From Anaerobiospirillum sp. NML120449 (GTDB lineage Bacteria; Pseudomonadota; Gammaproteobacteria; Enterobacterales; Succinivibrionaceae), in the NCBI RefSeq assembly GCF_023051105.1, contig NZ_JALKIL010000021.1:1-64000 (forward strand): a stretch of 64,000 nt of DNA. The letters are read 5' to 3'. Shown here in pieces: positions 55,208-64,000 of the stretch; position 1 is the stretch's first letter; each line of letters starts with the position of its first letter. The notes beneath the pieces are model-generated. The model was given only the letters and a program-made list of their open reading frames with translations, ran no database searches and was not told where the DNA came from. Position numbers and translations under genes: made by a program.

Positions 55208-56998
55208 TTAGCTTGGGATAATCATGCCCTCTTCACGCATACGGGCAATCTTGTAGCGCAGAGTACGTGGGCTGATACCCAGCTTCTCAGCTACAGCCTG
55301 ACGGTTGCCACGGCAGTCAATCAGAGCATCGAGGATGATCTGATATTCCTGCTGCTTGAGCTCGCCGCCCAGAGAGCTTGGGATCTTCTGGTTGCGTACC
55401 ATATCCATGGAGGAGCTGATGATAGCATCACTGCCAGACTGGCCCATGCCAGGCTGCCCCATGCTGTTCTGGCCCATGCCGCCAGGCATGCCGTTCATGC
55501 CACCTGATACTGCGCCCATGTTAGATCCCATGCCGCCCTGAGGCTGGCCATAGGAGCCACCCATGGCGCCCATGCCGACACCGCCCATGTTCTGAGCGGC
55601 CATGCCCTGACCGGCTGGCTGACCTGCCATGCCGCCCTGAGACTGCATGCCGTAGCCGCCGCTGTTTCTGAAGTCCTGAGGCTGAACCATGCCGGCACCA
55701 TTGCCCTGTGCACCACCTGACATGACGCCCTGCTGACCTGAAGAGCCGCTCAGGGCACTGGCCATGGCCTGATCACCATTCCAGCCCTGATTCTGGCCAT
55801 TGTCAGCAGCTGCCTGCTCCTGGGCCAGTACTGGAGAAACACCGCTGATAGCCTGCTGCTGGGCACTGCTTAAAGCCTCATCAAGAATGAGGTCAGCAGC
55901 TTCGATGACGCTGCCATTGCAGATAATCAGCGCACGCTGCATGACGTTTTCCAGCTCACGGACATTGCCCGGCCAGCTGTAGCCCTCAAGACGGGCTACG
56001 GCCTCAGCGCTGAGCTCAGGAATAGCACGGGAGTTCTCAGCGGCATGACGCTGCAGGAAGAAACGGGCCAGAGGCATGATGTCGCCTGAACGCTGGCAAA
56101 GTGGCTTCCAGCGCAGTGGCAGCACATTTAAGCGGTAGTAAAGGTCCTCACGGAACTTGTTTTCAGCTACAGCCTGCTTGAGGTCACGGTTGGAGGTGGC
56201 CAGCACACGCACATCAAGAGAAATGGTCTTACGGCCGCCCAGGCGCTCTACTTCCTTTTCCTGAAGGACACGCAGCAGCTTGGACTGCAGATTGAGGTCC
56301 ATTTCGGTAATTTCGTCGAGCAGAATGGTACCGCCCTGAGCCTGCTCAAACTTGCCAGGACAGGCCTGAACGGCACCGGTAAAGGCACCCTTTTCATAAC
56401 CAAAAAGAGTGGACTCGAGCATGGTGTCAGGAATGGCAGCACAGTTGATGGCTACGAAAGGACCTGAAGCACGAGGTGAATTGTCGTGCACATAGCGGGA
56501 GAGCACTTCCTTACCTGAACCTGATGGACCGGTAATCATTACGGTGGCATCTGAGGATGCTACCTTGGCAGCAAGCTGCAGCAGCTCACCTGTGCTCGGG
56601 TCAGCCCAGATAGGCTCGCGGCGGTTGATGCGCTTGACAGGCACATAACGGGAAACCTGGTTTAACAGTACCTCAGGGGCAAAAGGCTTGGCCAGATAGT
56701 CGATAGCACCGTCTCGCATGGCGGTAACAGCACCGTCGATATTGGCATAGGCTGTCATCAGCAGCACCGGCATCTGAGGGTAGCGGTCGTGGATGGAGCG
56801 CAGCAGTGTGTGGCCGTCCATGCCATCCATCTGAATGTCAGAAATGACCATATCAACATTGCGCTTGAGCAGTGTTGCCAGAGCCTCATCTCCATTGCTG
56901 GCTTCAATGCAGGCATAGCCCGTAAGCATGAGAGTATCAACAATAGCCTCACGTAACTGACTATCGTCATCTACAACCAGAATTTGACTTTGATGCAT
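55208..56998 (-). CDS. FlrC/FleR-like sigma-54-dependent flagellar response regulator
   Basis: A 596-residue regulator. The receiver (1-120) has D10-D11-D12 acids and phospho-acceptor D54. The AAA+ sigma-54-interaction domain (about 128-380) has a Walker A variant GPSGSGKE (157-164), GAFTGA (204-209), Walker B GGTILLDE and RELEN. A Fis-type HTH closes the protein (NRQAVAEKLGISPRTLRYKIARMREEG, about 564-590). Between AAA+ and HTH (about 378-540) is a Gly/Met/Gln/Ala-rich linker, far longer than in normal FlrC. With FlrB it activates class III flagellar promoters, such as those seen upstream of flgF and flgO. No fleQ/flrA lies in the window. Confidence 0.93.
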   Translation of the reverse strand: MHQSQILVVDDDSQLREAIVDTLMLTGYACIEASNGDEALATLLKRNVDMVISDIQMDGMDGHTLLRSIHDRYPQMPVLLMTAYANIDGAVTAMRDGAIDYLAKPFAPEVLLNQVSRYVPVKRINRREPIWADPSTGELLQLAAKVASSDATVMITGPSGSGKEVLSRYVHDNSPRASGPFVAINCAAIPDTMLESTLFGYEKGAFTGAVQACPGKFEQAQGGTILLDEITEMDLNLQSKLLRVLQEKEVERLGGRKTISLDVRVLATSNRDLKQAVAENKFREDLYYRLNVLPLRWKPLCQRSGDIMPLARFFLQRHAAENSRAIPELSAEAVARLEGYSWPGNVRELENVMQRALIICNGSVIEAADLILDEALSSAQQQAISGVSPVLAQEQAAADNGQNQGWNGDQAMASALSGSSGQQGVMSGGAQGNGAGMVQPQDFRNSGGYGMQSQGGMAGQPAGQGMAAQNMGGVGMGAMGGSYGQPQGGMGSNMGAVSGGMNGMPGGMGQNSMGQPGMGQSGSDAIISSSMDMVRNQKIPSSLGGELKQQEYQIILDALIDCRGNRQAVAEKLGISPRTLRYKIARMREEGMIIPS

Positions 56999-57244
56999 TT
57001 TTCCAATCTTCTCTCTGACAAATAAAAAACCTTTTGCGATACAGCAAGGCTCTCATCTCCGGCATGGCTGTGCCCGCCCGTGGCCCGTCAAGGGCTGAAC
57101 GCCCTTGCGCATGGCGCAAGGACGTCGTGGCTCTGCAAGCCACCAGGCTGAGCCCGGGAGGATTTGATGCCTGCAGGTCGTTTGAACAGATCTCTCTTAT
57201 GTCTGTGATCTTACCGTGACCTGATAATCAGGGCTGATCCGTGA

Positions 57245-59242
57245 TCAGCTGTTGAGCTTGTGACCGCCTGAAACATCAACCTGTACATGAGTATAGCCGT
57301 CATGACGCGGACTGTCCTGAGGCGGATCCTCAGTGACATGATTGCCATCGCCCTGAGCTTCACTGGCACGCAGCAGTGCCGCCTGCTCCTGACGTTTACG
57401 GGCATAGGCCGCAAAGGCCTCTGAAGTAGCCGTGTTGGCTGCTGTTGCAGCCTGTTTGGATATTCCTGCTGCTGTCTGGGGCAGGGAACCGAAGTTGACA
57501 TGATGCTCATGCACGCCCTGATGCTCATGCATACCCTGAGGCTCGACTGTGCCAAGACCAAGGGCATGATGCTCATCATTCATGTGCATTCCGGCCCCCG
57601 GCAGCACCGAACGCTCCAGGTGAGCAGCCTGACCTGAGGCATGAACAAAGCCCATGCTCTCATGCATGCGGCTTACTTCCTCAGGTGTATCTTCGCTGTC
57701 TTCATCATCATCTGACAGCTCCTCGATATCTGACTCATCATCTGAGGACTCATAATCATCATCGTCCTCATAGTCATCAGCATCCTTGTCATCATCGGCT
57801 GCAGCTGCTGCGCCTGCAGCGACAGAATCAGTGGCCGCTGCGCCTGCGGCCCCGGCAGCCGCAGCGGCCACGGCGGCAGCGCTGACGCTGCCCCCAATGC
57901 CGGCCTCAGCAGCTGCCTCAGCCCGAGCCGATAGCAGCTCGGCTGCAGCTGAACCTCCCAGAGCCGCGCTGCCTGCAGCAGCGGCCGCTGCAGCACTGGC
58001 CATAATGGACTGACCACTGCCCTCATGGCTGCCAGGACCGATTTTCTCAAGGCTTTCAAGAGCGCTCTGGCTGTGTCCGTCTGCGTGCATATCAGATGAG
58101 CTGCCTGCAGCTGCTGTGGCTGCTGCTGCCACACCGGCTGGCGCTGCCATGGCTCCGCCATGGGCCAGGGCTGTGCCTGCTGTTGTAGCCGGACCTGATG
58201 CAGCCAGGTCTGTTGAAGCCGGTACGCCCTCCGGGGCGTCAGCGCCGGCCTGATGACTGTTAAACAGAGGAATGCTGATGGTAAAGACAGTGGCGAAAGT
58301 ATCGTTCCACTTTTCCAGGGTAAGTACGCCCTGGTGGACCTTGGTTACGGCGCTGACTACCGCAAGGCCCAGTCCTGTACCTGAGCTTTTGGAGGTATAG
58401 AAAGGCTCAAAAATCTTTTCTTTGAGCTCGTCAGGAATTACAGGTCCGTCATTGGCAACCGAAATGACCACATTGTCATGACTGCGCATCAGACGCAGAC
58501 AGACCTTTTTAGCTCCGGCCTCAACAGCATTGGCAATGAGGTTGCTCAAAGCGCCGGTAAGTGCAGTGGCATTACCCATTACCGGCATCTCTTCATCTGA
58601 CAGCTCGGTAATAAGCTCGGCTCCGCCCTTGCTTAAAACTGCAGTGACATTGCTGGCAGCCTGTTCGGCCAGCTGACGGGCGTCGATTTCAGAAACAGTC
58701 TGCTCATTGGAGCGGGCAAACATGAGGATGTCGCTTACCTGAGCCTCAAGAGCCTCAAGGCGCGATACCAGCTTCTCCTGGAAGCGCTTGCGCGCCATAG
58801 GCTGGAGATTGGCATTGCCAAGGTTGGCCGCATAGAGCATGGCAGCAGACAGGGGAGTTCTAATCTGGTGGGCAAGGCTGGCTGCCATACGGCCAAGGGA
58901 GGACAGACGCTCCATGTGGGAGATCTTGTCCTGCAGCAGTCTGGTCTCAGTAAGATCATTCATCTGAATGAGCTGACCTGAACTCAGGCTTGCGGTAATG
59001 ACCTGAAGGCGCCTGCCATCACGAGTGGAGATTTCATGGCCGTCGTCATTGCGGGGACGGAAAACGCGCGAAATGACCTCCACCCAGCGCCGTCCTTCGA
59101 GAACGGGCTCACCGAGCAGGGCCAGAGCTGTATGGTTAGCCTTGCTGATCACGCCGCTTTCGTTGACCACCACAATAGCAGATGCGGTGTGAGCGAAAAC
59201 TTCGGTCAGTAAAGCATAATCATTTTCCTGAGTCTGACTCAT
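57245..59242 (-). CDS. FlrB/FleS-like sensor histidine kinase with long acidic/Ala-rich tail
   Basis: A 665-residue cytoplasmic kinase. A PAS-like domain (about 10-100) is followed by HisKA with H125 (SSLGRMAASLAHQIRTPLSA) and HATPase (N box NLIANAVEAG near 234-243, NDGP at 264-267, and GTGLGLA near 288-294). The kinase ends near 329. The next 336 residues are Ala/Gly/Ser-rich with an Asp/Glu run (DDDKDADDYEDDDDYESSDDE-like) and no recognised domain. No membrane segments. It lies 246 bp upstream of flrC in the same direction. FlrB would phosphorylate FlrC. The tail is not in the FlrB proteins I know. Confidence 0.92.
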   Translation of the reverse strand: MSQTQENDYALLTEVFAHTASAIVVVNESGVISKANHTALALLGEPVLEGRRWVEVISRVFRPRNDDGHEISTRDGRRLQVITASLSSGQLIQMNDLTETRLLQDKISHMERLSSLGRMAASLAHQIRTPLSAAMLYAANLGNANLQPMARKRFQEKLVSRLEALEAQVSDILMFARSNEQTVSEIDARQLAEQAASNVTAVLSKGGAELITELSDEEMPVMGNATALTGALSNLIANAVEAGAKKVCLRLMRSHDNVVISVANDGPVIPDELKEKIFEPFYTSKSSGTGLGLAVVSAVTKVHQGVLTLEKWNDTFATVFTISIPLFNSHQAGADAPEGVPASTDLAASGPATTAGTALAHGGAMAAPAGVAAAATAAAGSSSDMHADGHSQSALESLEKIGPGSHEGSGQSIMASAAAAAAAGSAALGGSAAAELLSARAEAAAEAGIGGSVSAAAVAAAAAGAAGAAATDSVAAGAAAAADDDKDADDYEDDDDYESSDDESDIEELSDDDEDSEDTPEEVSRMHESMGFVHASGQAAHLERSVLPGAGMHMNDEHHALGLGTVEPQGMHEHQGVHEHHVNFGSLPQTAAGISKQAATAANTATSEAFAAYARKRQEQAALLRASEAQGDGNHVTEDPPQDSPRHDGYTHVQVDVSGGHKLNS

Positions 59243-59605
59243 AGCAATGCTTCAACCTGCAAAAAAAATAGGACGCACCATACCACTGCTGTCAGCGCCA
59301 TAAGTACCGAAAAGTACTGGCAGAGCACTGGTTAGCATGACCTTGTTAATACTCCATCCGGGCAAATTATAAATGCTGCAGCATACTCCAGGCTGCACTG
59401 AAAATGACAGGATCATGCCCCACAAAACAGATACGCAGGCCATAAAGCAAAAAGCGGCGCTGCTGCAGCCATGGTCCAGAAAAGATCAGAGCGCCCTGAA
59501 AAAAAGGGTGCAGCTGCCAGGTCTGACCAGGCAAAAGCCGGGCATGACTTAAAACAGAAAATCCGGATAAATCCTTATTATGCCATTGACTGGGCATCAG
59601 CGCCA

Positions 59606-59647
59606 TAAAAAAGGCCCGGCTGTAAGACACAGTCGGGCCATTTTTTT
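59606..59647 (-). terminator. Bidirectional terminator in the flrB-purL gap
   Basis: Stem GGCCCG-CTGT / ACAG-CGGGCC with a 5-nt loop, A6 on one side and T7 on the other. Confidence 0.85.
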
Positions 59648-59714
59648 ATCAGCATTATAGTACCGGTCACAAGTTGTGATGGTCGCAAAACAATATCTGT
59701 ATTACACCTGGGGA

Positions 59715-59760
59715 CAAAAAAGCCGGGATAAAACACGACAGAGTCGCACTTTGTCCCGGC
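59715..59760 (-). terminator. Intrinsic terminator downstream of purL
   Basis: On the minus strand, stem GCCGGGA / TCCCGGC with a larger internal loop and T6. About 215 bases past the purL stop. Confidence 0.7.
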
Positions 59761-59826
59761 AGTTCCCAGCCGCACCCGTCCTGAGCAGGATAATATTCCA
59801 TCCTGTCCTGCTAAGGGAAGCGGCCC

Positions 59827-59863
59827 AGCGCACCAGCCTGGCATAGCACCAGGCTGGTGCGCT
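59827..59863. repeat. Perfect 15-bp inverted repeat
   Basis: AGCGCACCAGCCTGG and its exact complement are separated by seven bases, with no T-run following. It may be a hairpin at the end of the purL transcript or a protein-binding site. Confidence 0.8.
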
Positions 59864-59973
59864 GCCACGGCCTTACCAGGCCATGCGGCCATGCCGGTCA
59901 GGCCAGCCGTCGCGGCCATCCAGTAGCCAGCCAAATGGCAGCCAGGGGCCAGCCAGTGGCCCGCCTGGGGCTG

Positions 59974-62900
59974 TTAGCCTATGTAGCGGCGTGCGTTGGC
60001 AAACAGACGCATCCATGGGCTGAACTCACCCATGTCATCTGGATGCCAGGAGTTGGCAATGGTACGTACCACACGCTCAGGGTGCGGCATCATGACAGTG
60101 AAGCGACCGTCAGCTGTGGTTACAGAGGTAATACCCTCAGGTGAACCATTTGGATTTAATGGATAACGATCAGCAATCTTGCCATAGTGATCGATATAGC
60201 GCAGAGCTACCAGACCGGCCTGCTCCAGTGACTTGAGGTGCTGCCCGTCACGGAACTCGGCGCGGCCTTCACCGTGGGATACCACGATTGGCATGCAGGA
60301 ACCGGCCATGTCCTGATAGAAGATGGAAGGGCTCTTCTGAACTTCCACCTGAACAAAACGGGCCTCAAAGCGCTCGGACCTGTTGGTTACAAAACGAGGC
60401 CACAGCTCGGCACCTGGAATGAGGTCGCGCATGGTAGACATCATCTGACAGCCGTTACATACGCCCAGGGCAAAGGTATCGCCACGGTCAAAGAAGGCAG
60501 CAAAGTCAGTTCTGGCTCTCTCGTTGAAGAGAATGGACTTGGCCCAGCCCTCACCGGCACCAAGCACGTCACCGTAGGAGAAGCCGCCGCAGGCTGCAAA
60601 GCCCATGAAGTCCTTCAGGCTGACCGAGCCGTCAAGAATCTGGGACATGTGAACATCAACAGCGGTGAAGCCGGCACGGGTAAAGGCGTGAGCCATTTCA
60701 GCCTGGGAGTTGACGCCCTGCTCACGCAGGATAGCAACACGTGGAGCCTTGCCACTGTTGATAAATGGAGCAGCAATATTCTCCTCATTATTGAAGGTAA
60801 GCTGACAGAACAGACCTGGATCCTTTTCATCAGCCTTGTCTTCAAACTCCTCACGGGCACAGTCCGGGTTATCACGCAGAGCCTGCATCTGATAAGTGGT
60901 CTGAGCCCAGATAGTTCTGAAGTAAGTACGGGTGTTGTTGATAACATCCTTGCCCTCACGCTGGAAGACAATGTGGTCATCATCACGCACAGTACCGATG
61001 ACATGGCTGATATTGGCAAGACCATGGCCGGAGAGGATATTTAAGACTTTCTCCTTGTCCTCGTTTCTTACCTGGATTACAGCACCAAGCTCCTCGGCAA
61101 ACAGAGCGGCCAGGTTATCGGAGTTGAGCTGGTCGAGGTTGACCTGAACACCGGTGTGGCCGGCAAAAGCCATTTCAGCAACAGTAGCAAACAGACCGCC
61201 ATCAGAAATGTCGTGGTAGGCCAGGATTAAGTCAGCCTTGTTGAGGAACTGGACAGCATCGAACAGCCCCTTTAAGCGTGCAGGGTGATCGAGGTTGGCA
61301 GGTACGCTGCCCAGCTGACGGTAAACCTGAGCCAGAGCAGAACCGCCCAGACGGCCCTGACGCTCACCCAGATCGATGTAGATAAGGGAAGTATCACCCT
61401 TATCGGTACGCAGCTGAGGAGTCAGAGTCTTGCGCACATCCTCGGCACGGGCAAAGGAAGAGATGATGAGGGACATTGGGGCAACTACAGTGCGCTGCTC
61501 ACCATTTTCCTCCCATGAGGTCTTCATGGACATGGAGTCCTTGCCCACTGGAACGGTAAGACCAAGCTCTGGGCATAATTCCATACCCAGGGTCTTTACG
61601 GCATCAAACAGACCGGCATCATCACCTGGGTGGCCATTGGCGGACATCCAGTTGGCAGAGAGCTTGACGCGGTTGAGATCGCCAATATAGGCAGCGGCGA
61701 TATTGGTCAGAGCCTCACCTACAGCAAGGCGTACGGAAGCCTTGTGGTCGAGCAGAGCTACAGGAGTACGTTCACCCATGGCAGCAGCCTCACCATGGAA
61801 GCTGTCGTAGGAGGCAGCAGTAACGGCAACGTCAGCTACAGGTACCTGCCATGGACCTACCATCTGGTCACGGGCAACAAGGCCGGTAACGGAGCGGTCA
61901 CCAATGGTGATAAGGAAGGTCTTTTCAGCAACGGCAGGCAGCGCCAGAATGCGCTCGGCAGCCTCGGAGGCGCTGATGCCCTTGCCATTGAACTCAGGGC
62001 TTGAATGAGTGGTGTGCTCTACCTTCTTGAACATGCGTGGTGGCTTGCCCAGCAGGATGTCCAGAGGCAGATCGATTGGACAGTTGTCGAAGTGTGAGTC
62101 GTGCAGAACTACACGGCGCTCCTCAGTGGCCACACCGATAACGGCATACTGGGCGCGCTCACGCTTACAGAAAGCCTCAAATACAGGGAACTTGTCAGGA
62201 TCAACGGCCAGAACATAACGCTCCTGGGACTCGTTACACCAGATCTGCAGCGGAGACATGCCAGGCTCGTCATTAGGAATGGCGCGCAGCTCAAAACGGC
62301 CGCCTACACCACCGTCAGACACCAGCTCAGGCATGGCGTTGGACAGACCACCGGCACCTACGTCATGAATGAACATGATTGGGTTATCGGCGCCCAGCTG
62401 CCAGCAGGCATCGATAACTTCCTGGCAGCGGCGCTGCATTTCAGGATTGCCACGCTGTACGGAAGCAAAATCAAGCTCCTCGGAAGACTGGCCTGAGTTC
62501 ATGGAAGAAGCGGCACCACCGCCAAGGCCGATGTCCATGGCAGGACCGCCCAGAACGATGAGTTTTGCGCCAGGATTGATGTGATCCTTCTGAATGTGCT
62601 CACGACGGATGTTACCCCAGCCGCCGGCGAGCATGATTGGCTTGTGATAGCCACGGATTTCACAGCCGTTGAAGCTGGAGACCTGCTCTTCATAGGTACG
62701 GAAATAACCGCACAGATTAGGACGGCCAAATTCGTTGTTGAAAGAGGCGGCACCCAGAGGACCCTCAATCATGATGTCCAGAGCGGAGGCAATACGGCCT
62801 GGCTTGCCAAAGTCGTGCTCCCATGGCTGCAGATAGCCAGGAATCCTGAGGTTGGATACGCTGAAACCGCACATACCGGCCTTTGGCTTGGAGCCTACAC

Positions 62901-63873
62901 CGGTAGCACCCTCGTCACGGATTTCACCACCTGAACCGGTAGCAGCACCAGGGAATGGGGAAATGGCAGTTGGGTGGTTGTGGGTCTCAACCTTCATGAG
63001 GACAGGCATGTCTTCCTCATGGAAAGTCCACTCACGGGTAGCGCTGTCAGCATAGAAACGGCCGGCACGGGAGCCTTCCATTACAGCGGCATTGTCACGG
63101 TAAGCGGACAGTACGTAATCAGGGGTGGCCTCAAAGGTATTGCGAATCATGCCAAACAGGGACTTGTCCTGCTCAACACCGTCGATTTCCCAGCGGGCAT
63201 TGAATACCTTGTGACGGCAGTGCTCGGAGTTCATCTGAGCAAACATGTACAGCTCGATGTCGCTTGGATCGCGGCCCAGAGTCCTGAAGGATTCAAGCAG
63301 GTAATCCATTTCATCGGCTGAAAGAGCAAGGCCGAGCTCAACATTGGCCTTTTCAAGAGCCTCACGGCCGCCGGTGCTCAGGGCAATCTGGCGGAAAGGA
63401 GCTGGAGTATGCTCACCAAACAGTCGGGCAGCATCGTCAAAGGAGGTCAGAACGCTCTCAACCATGCGGTCATGAATCAGACCGTTGATGATGGCGCGCT
63501 GCTCGGCGGTGAACTTCTCACCGCTGCGTGAGGTGATGTAGTAGGCAATACCGCGCTCAATGCGACGGACAGCATTCAGACCACAGTTGTGAGCAATATC
63601 TGTTGCTTTGGTAGCCCAAGGGGAAATGGTGCCGATACGTGGAACCACCAGGAAAAGCTCGCCGCTGTCCTCGTGGCTGCCATCAACTGGACCATAGGTC
63701 AGGATCTTGCCTAAGACCTCTTTTTGGCTGTCAGTTAAAGCGCCGTCGCAGTCAACCAGGTGAACATAAGCAGTGCTGATGGTGCCGATTTCAACCTTTG
63801 CCTGAACCAGTGCCAGAACCAGTTTATCGAGCTTGTAATCGGATAAAGCCGAAGAGCCACGTAAAATATCCAT
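59974..63873 (-). CDS. purL: Phosphoribosylformylglycinamidine synthase PurL
   Basis: A 1299-residue enzyme of purine biosynthesis, converting FGAR to FGAM with glutamine and ATP. The large proteobacterial form is present with N-terminal, two AIRS-like synthetase halves and a C-terminal glutamine amidotransferase domain. Visible signatures: [16 protein letters not shown] near the first substrate site, [31 protein letters not shown] in pieces, [13 protein letters not shown] in the second half, and [13 protein letters not shown] with the catalytic Cys. Length matches the usual 1290-1300. The ATG at 63873 is preferred (AGGA upstream); the frame runs 25 codons further. On its own with terminators downstream. 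A typical PurR box was not evident in the short upstream region available. Confidence 0.97.
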   Translation of the reverse strand: MDILRGSSALSDYKLDKLVLALVQAKVEIGTISTAYVHLVDCDGALTDSQKEVLGKILTYGPVDGSHEDSGELFLVVPRIGTISPWATKATDIAHNCGLNAVRRIERGIAYYITSRSGEKFTAEQRAIINGLIHDRMVESVLTSFDDAARLFGEHTPAPFRQIALSTGGREALEKANVELGLALSADEMDYLLESFRTLGRDPSDIELYMFAQMNSEHCRHKVFNARWEIDGVEQDKSLFGMIRNTFEATPDYVLSAYRDNAAVMEGSRAGRFYADSATREWTFHEEDMPVLMKVETHNHPTAISPFPGAATGSGGEIRDEGATGVGSKPKAGMCGFSVSNLRIPGYLQPWEHDFGKPGRIASALDIMIEGPLGAASFNNEFGRPNLCGYFRTYEEQVSSFNGCEIRGYHKPIMLAGGWGNIRREHIQKDHINPGAKLIVLGGPAMDIGLGGGAASSMNSGQSSEELDFASVQRGNPEMQRRCQEVIDACWQLGADNPIMFIHDVGAGGLSNAMPELVSDGGVGGRFELRAIPNDEPGMSPLQIWCNESQERYVLAVDPDKFPVFEAFCKRERAQYAVIGVATEERRVVLHDSHFDNCPIDLPLDILLGKPPRMFKKVEHTTHSSPEFNGKGISASEAAERILALPAVAEKTFLITIGDRSVTGLVARDQMVGPWQVPVADVAVTAASYDSFHGEAAAMGERTPVALLDHKASVRLAVGEALTNIAAAYIGDLNRVKLSANWMSANGHPGDDAGLFDAVKTLGMELCPELGLTVPVGKDSMSMKTSWEENGEQRTVVAPMSLIISSFARAEDVRKTLTPQLRTDKGDTSLIYIDLGERQGRLGGSALAQVYRQLGSVPANLDHPARLKGLFDAVQFLNKADLILAYHDISDGGLFATVAEMAFAGHTGVQVNLDQLNSDNLAALFAEELGAVIQVRNEDKEKVLNILSGHGLANISHVIGTVRDDDHIVFQREGKDVINNTRTYFRTIWAQTTYQMQALRDNPDCAREEFEDKADEKDPGLFCQLTFNNEENIAAPFINSGKAPRVAILREQGVNSQAEMAHAFTRAGFTAVDVHMSQILDGSVSLKDFMGFAACGGFSYGDVLGAGEGWAKSILFNERARTDFAAFFDRGDTFALGVCNGCQMMSTMRDLIPGAELWPRFVTNRSERFEARFVQVEVQKSPSIFYQDMAGSCMPIVVSHGEGRAEFRDGQHLKSLEQAGLVALRYIDHYGKIADRYPLNPNGSPEGITSVTTADGRFTVMMPHPERVVRTIANSWHPDDMGEFSPWMRLFANARRYIG

Positions 63874-64000
63874 TGATAAAATCCTGAATAAAAGGCTGCA
63901 AAAACAAAAGATGCTGTATTTTATCAGAATTGTGGCTTCTCTATTCACAAAAAGTGCCCCAGATCACACTCCCCCGCCCCATGCCATGCCATGCCATGCC
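63874..64000. other. purL upstream region at window end
   Basis: It contains TAAAAT-like and TTGTGA-like elements on the minus strand with imperfect spacing, and ends in a (CATGC)n-like short tandem repeat (about 63977-64000) cut by the window edge. Confidence 0.4.

Larger units (their letters stand above)
59243..59973. other. Gap between flrB and purL
   Basis: It holds two purL-side terminator-like hairpins (59606-59647, 59715-59760), a perfect 15-bp inverted repeat (59827-59863) and the flrB upstream region. No gene is seen. Confidence 0.55.

Noticed and set aside
60238..61044. 268-residue open frame antisense to purL
   Set aside because: Shadow of purL, whose sequence is clearly real.

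Overview
The window looks like a chromosomal segment of a motile gammaproteobacterium. The flagellar gene content (FlgT, FlgO and FlgP beside FlgN, CheV and CheR ahead of FlgB, plus an FlrB/FlrC-type two-component pair and sigma-54 promoter motifs) is the Vibrio/Aeromonas type. TRAP-type binding proteins, a run of DUF805 proteins and heavy low-complexity coding make an Aeromonadales relative such as the Succinivibrionaceae my best guess. That placement is inference. The genes I accept cover about 39 kb of 64 kb (about 61 percent), very low for a bacterium. Much of the remainder is GC-rich non-coding DNA with short tandem-repeat arrays of 30 to 52 bp units, each of unrelated sequence.

Layout. 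0.7-1.5 kb: a polar amino-acid ABC binding protein. 2.4-22 kb: flgI, flgH, flgG, flgF, a 3 kb gap where flgE would be expected, flgD, a flavin-reductase-like gene on the opposite strand, flgC, flgB, cheR, cheV, flgM, flgA, all leftward except the reductase. 22.7-33.6 kb: a five-gene leftward block of non-flagellar, mostly low-complexity proteins, including a CobS/MoxR-like AAA+ ATPase and a protein that reads as an SSB-type OB fold split by a long insert. 35-41 kb: flgN, flgP, flgO (leftward) and flgT (rightward). 41-48 kb: tRNA-Arg(CCT), then six tandem DUF805 membrane-protein genes. 48.5-51.2 kb: a TRAP-type solute-binding protein with a tail of about 545 residues. 52-55 kb: a PhoB/PhoR-like pair. 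55.2-59.2 kb: FlrC-like and FlrB-like flagellar regulators. 60-63.9 kb: purL.

How the genes fit together. FlrB and FlrC should activate sigma-54 promoters, and close matches to the sigma-54 consensus lie just upstream of flgF and flgO, with a weaker one upstream of flgB. These drive rod, ring and outer-membrane flagellar parts. FlgM, CheV and CheR add late-gene control and chemotaxis. The flagellar genes are unusually spread out, with intrinsic terminators after many of them, so the usual long operon seems to be broken into small units.

The strongest candidate for something undescribed is the block at 22.7-33.6 kb between flgN and flgA. Its genes have good ribosome binding sites, share an architecture of short conserved-looking islands in disordered sequence, and pair an AAA+ ATPase with an SSB-like protein. 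An array of six hairpins with nearly the same stem lies between two of them. Several conserved regulators here (FlrB, FlrC, PhoR, CheR, FlgD, the TRAP protein) also carry long low-complexity insertions or tails, so the expansion seems to be a genome-wide habit.
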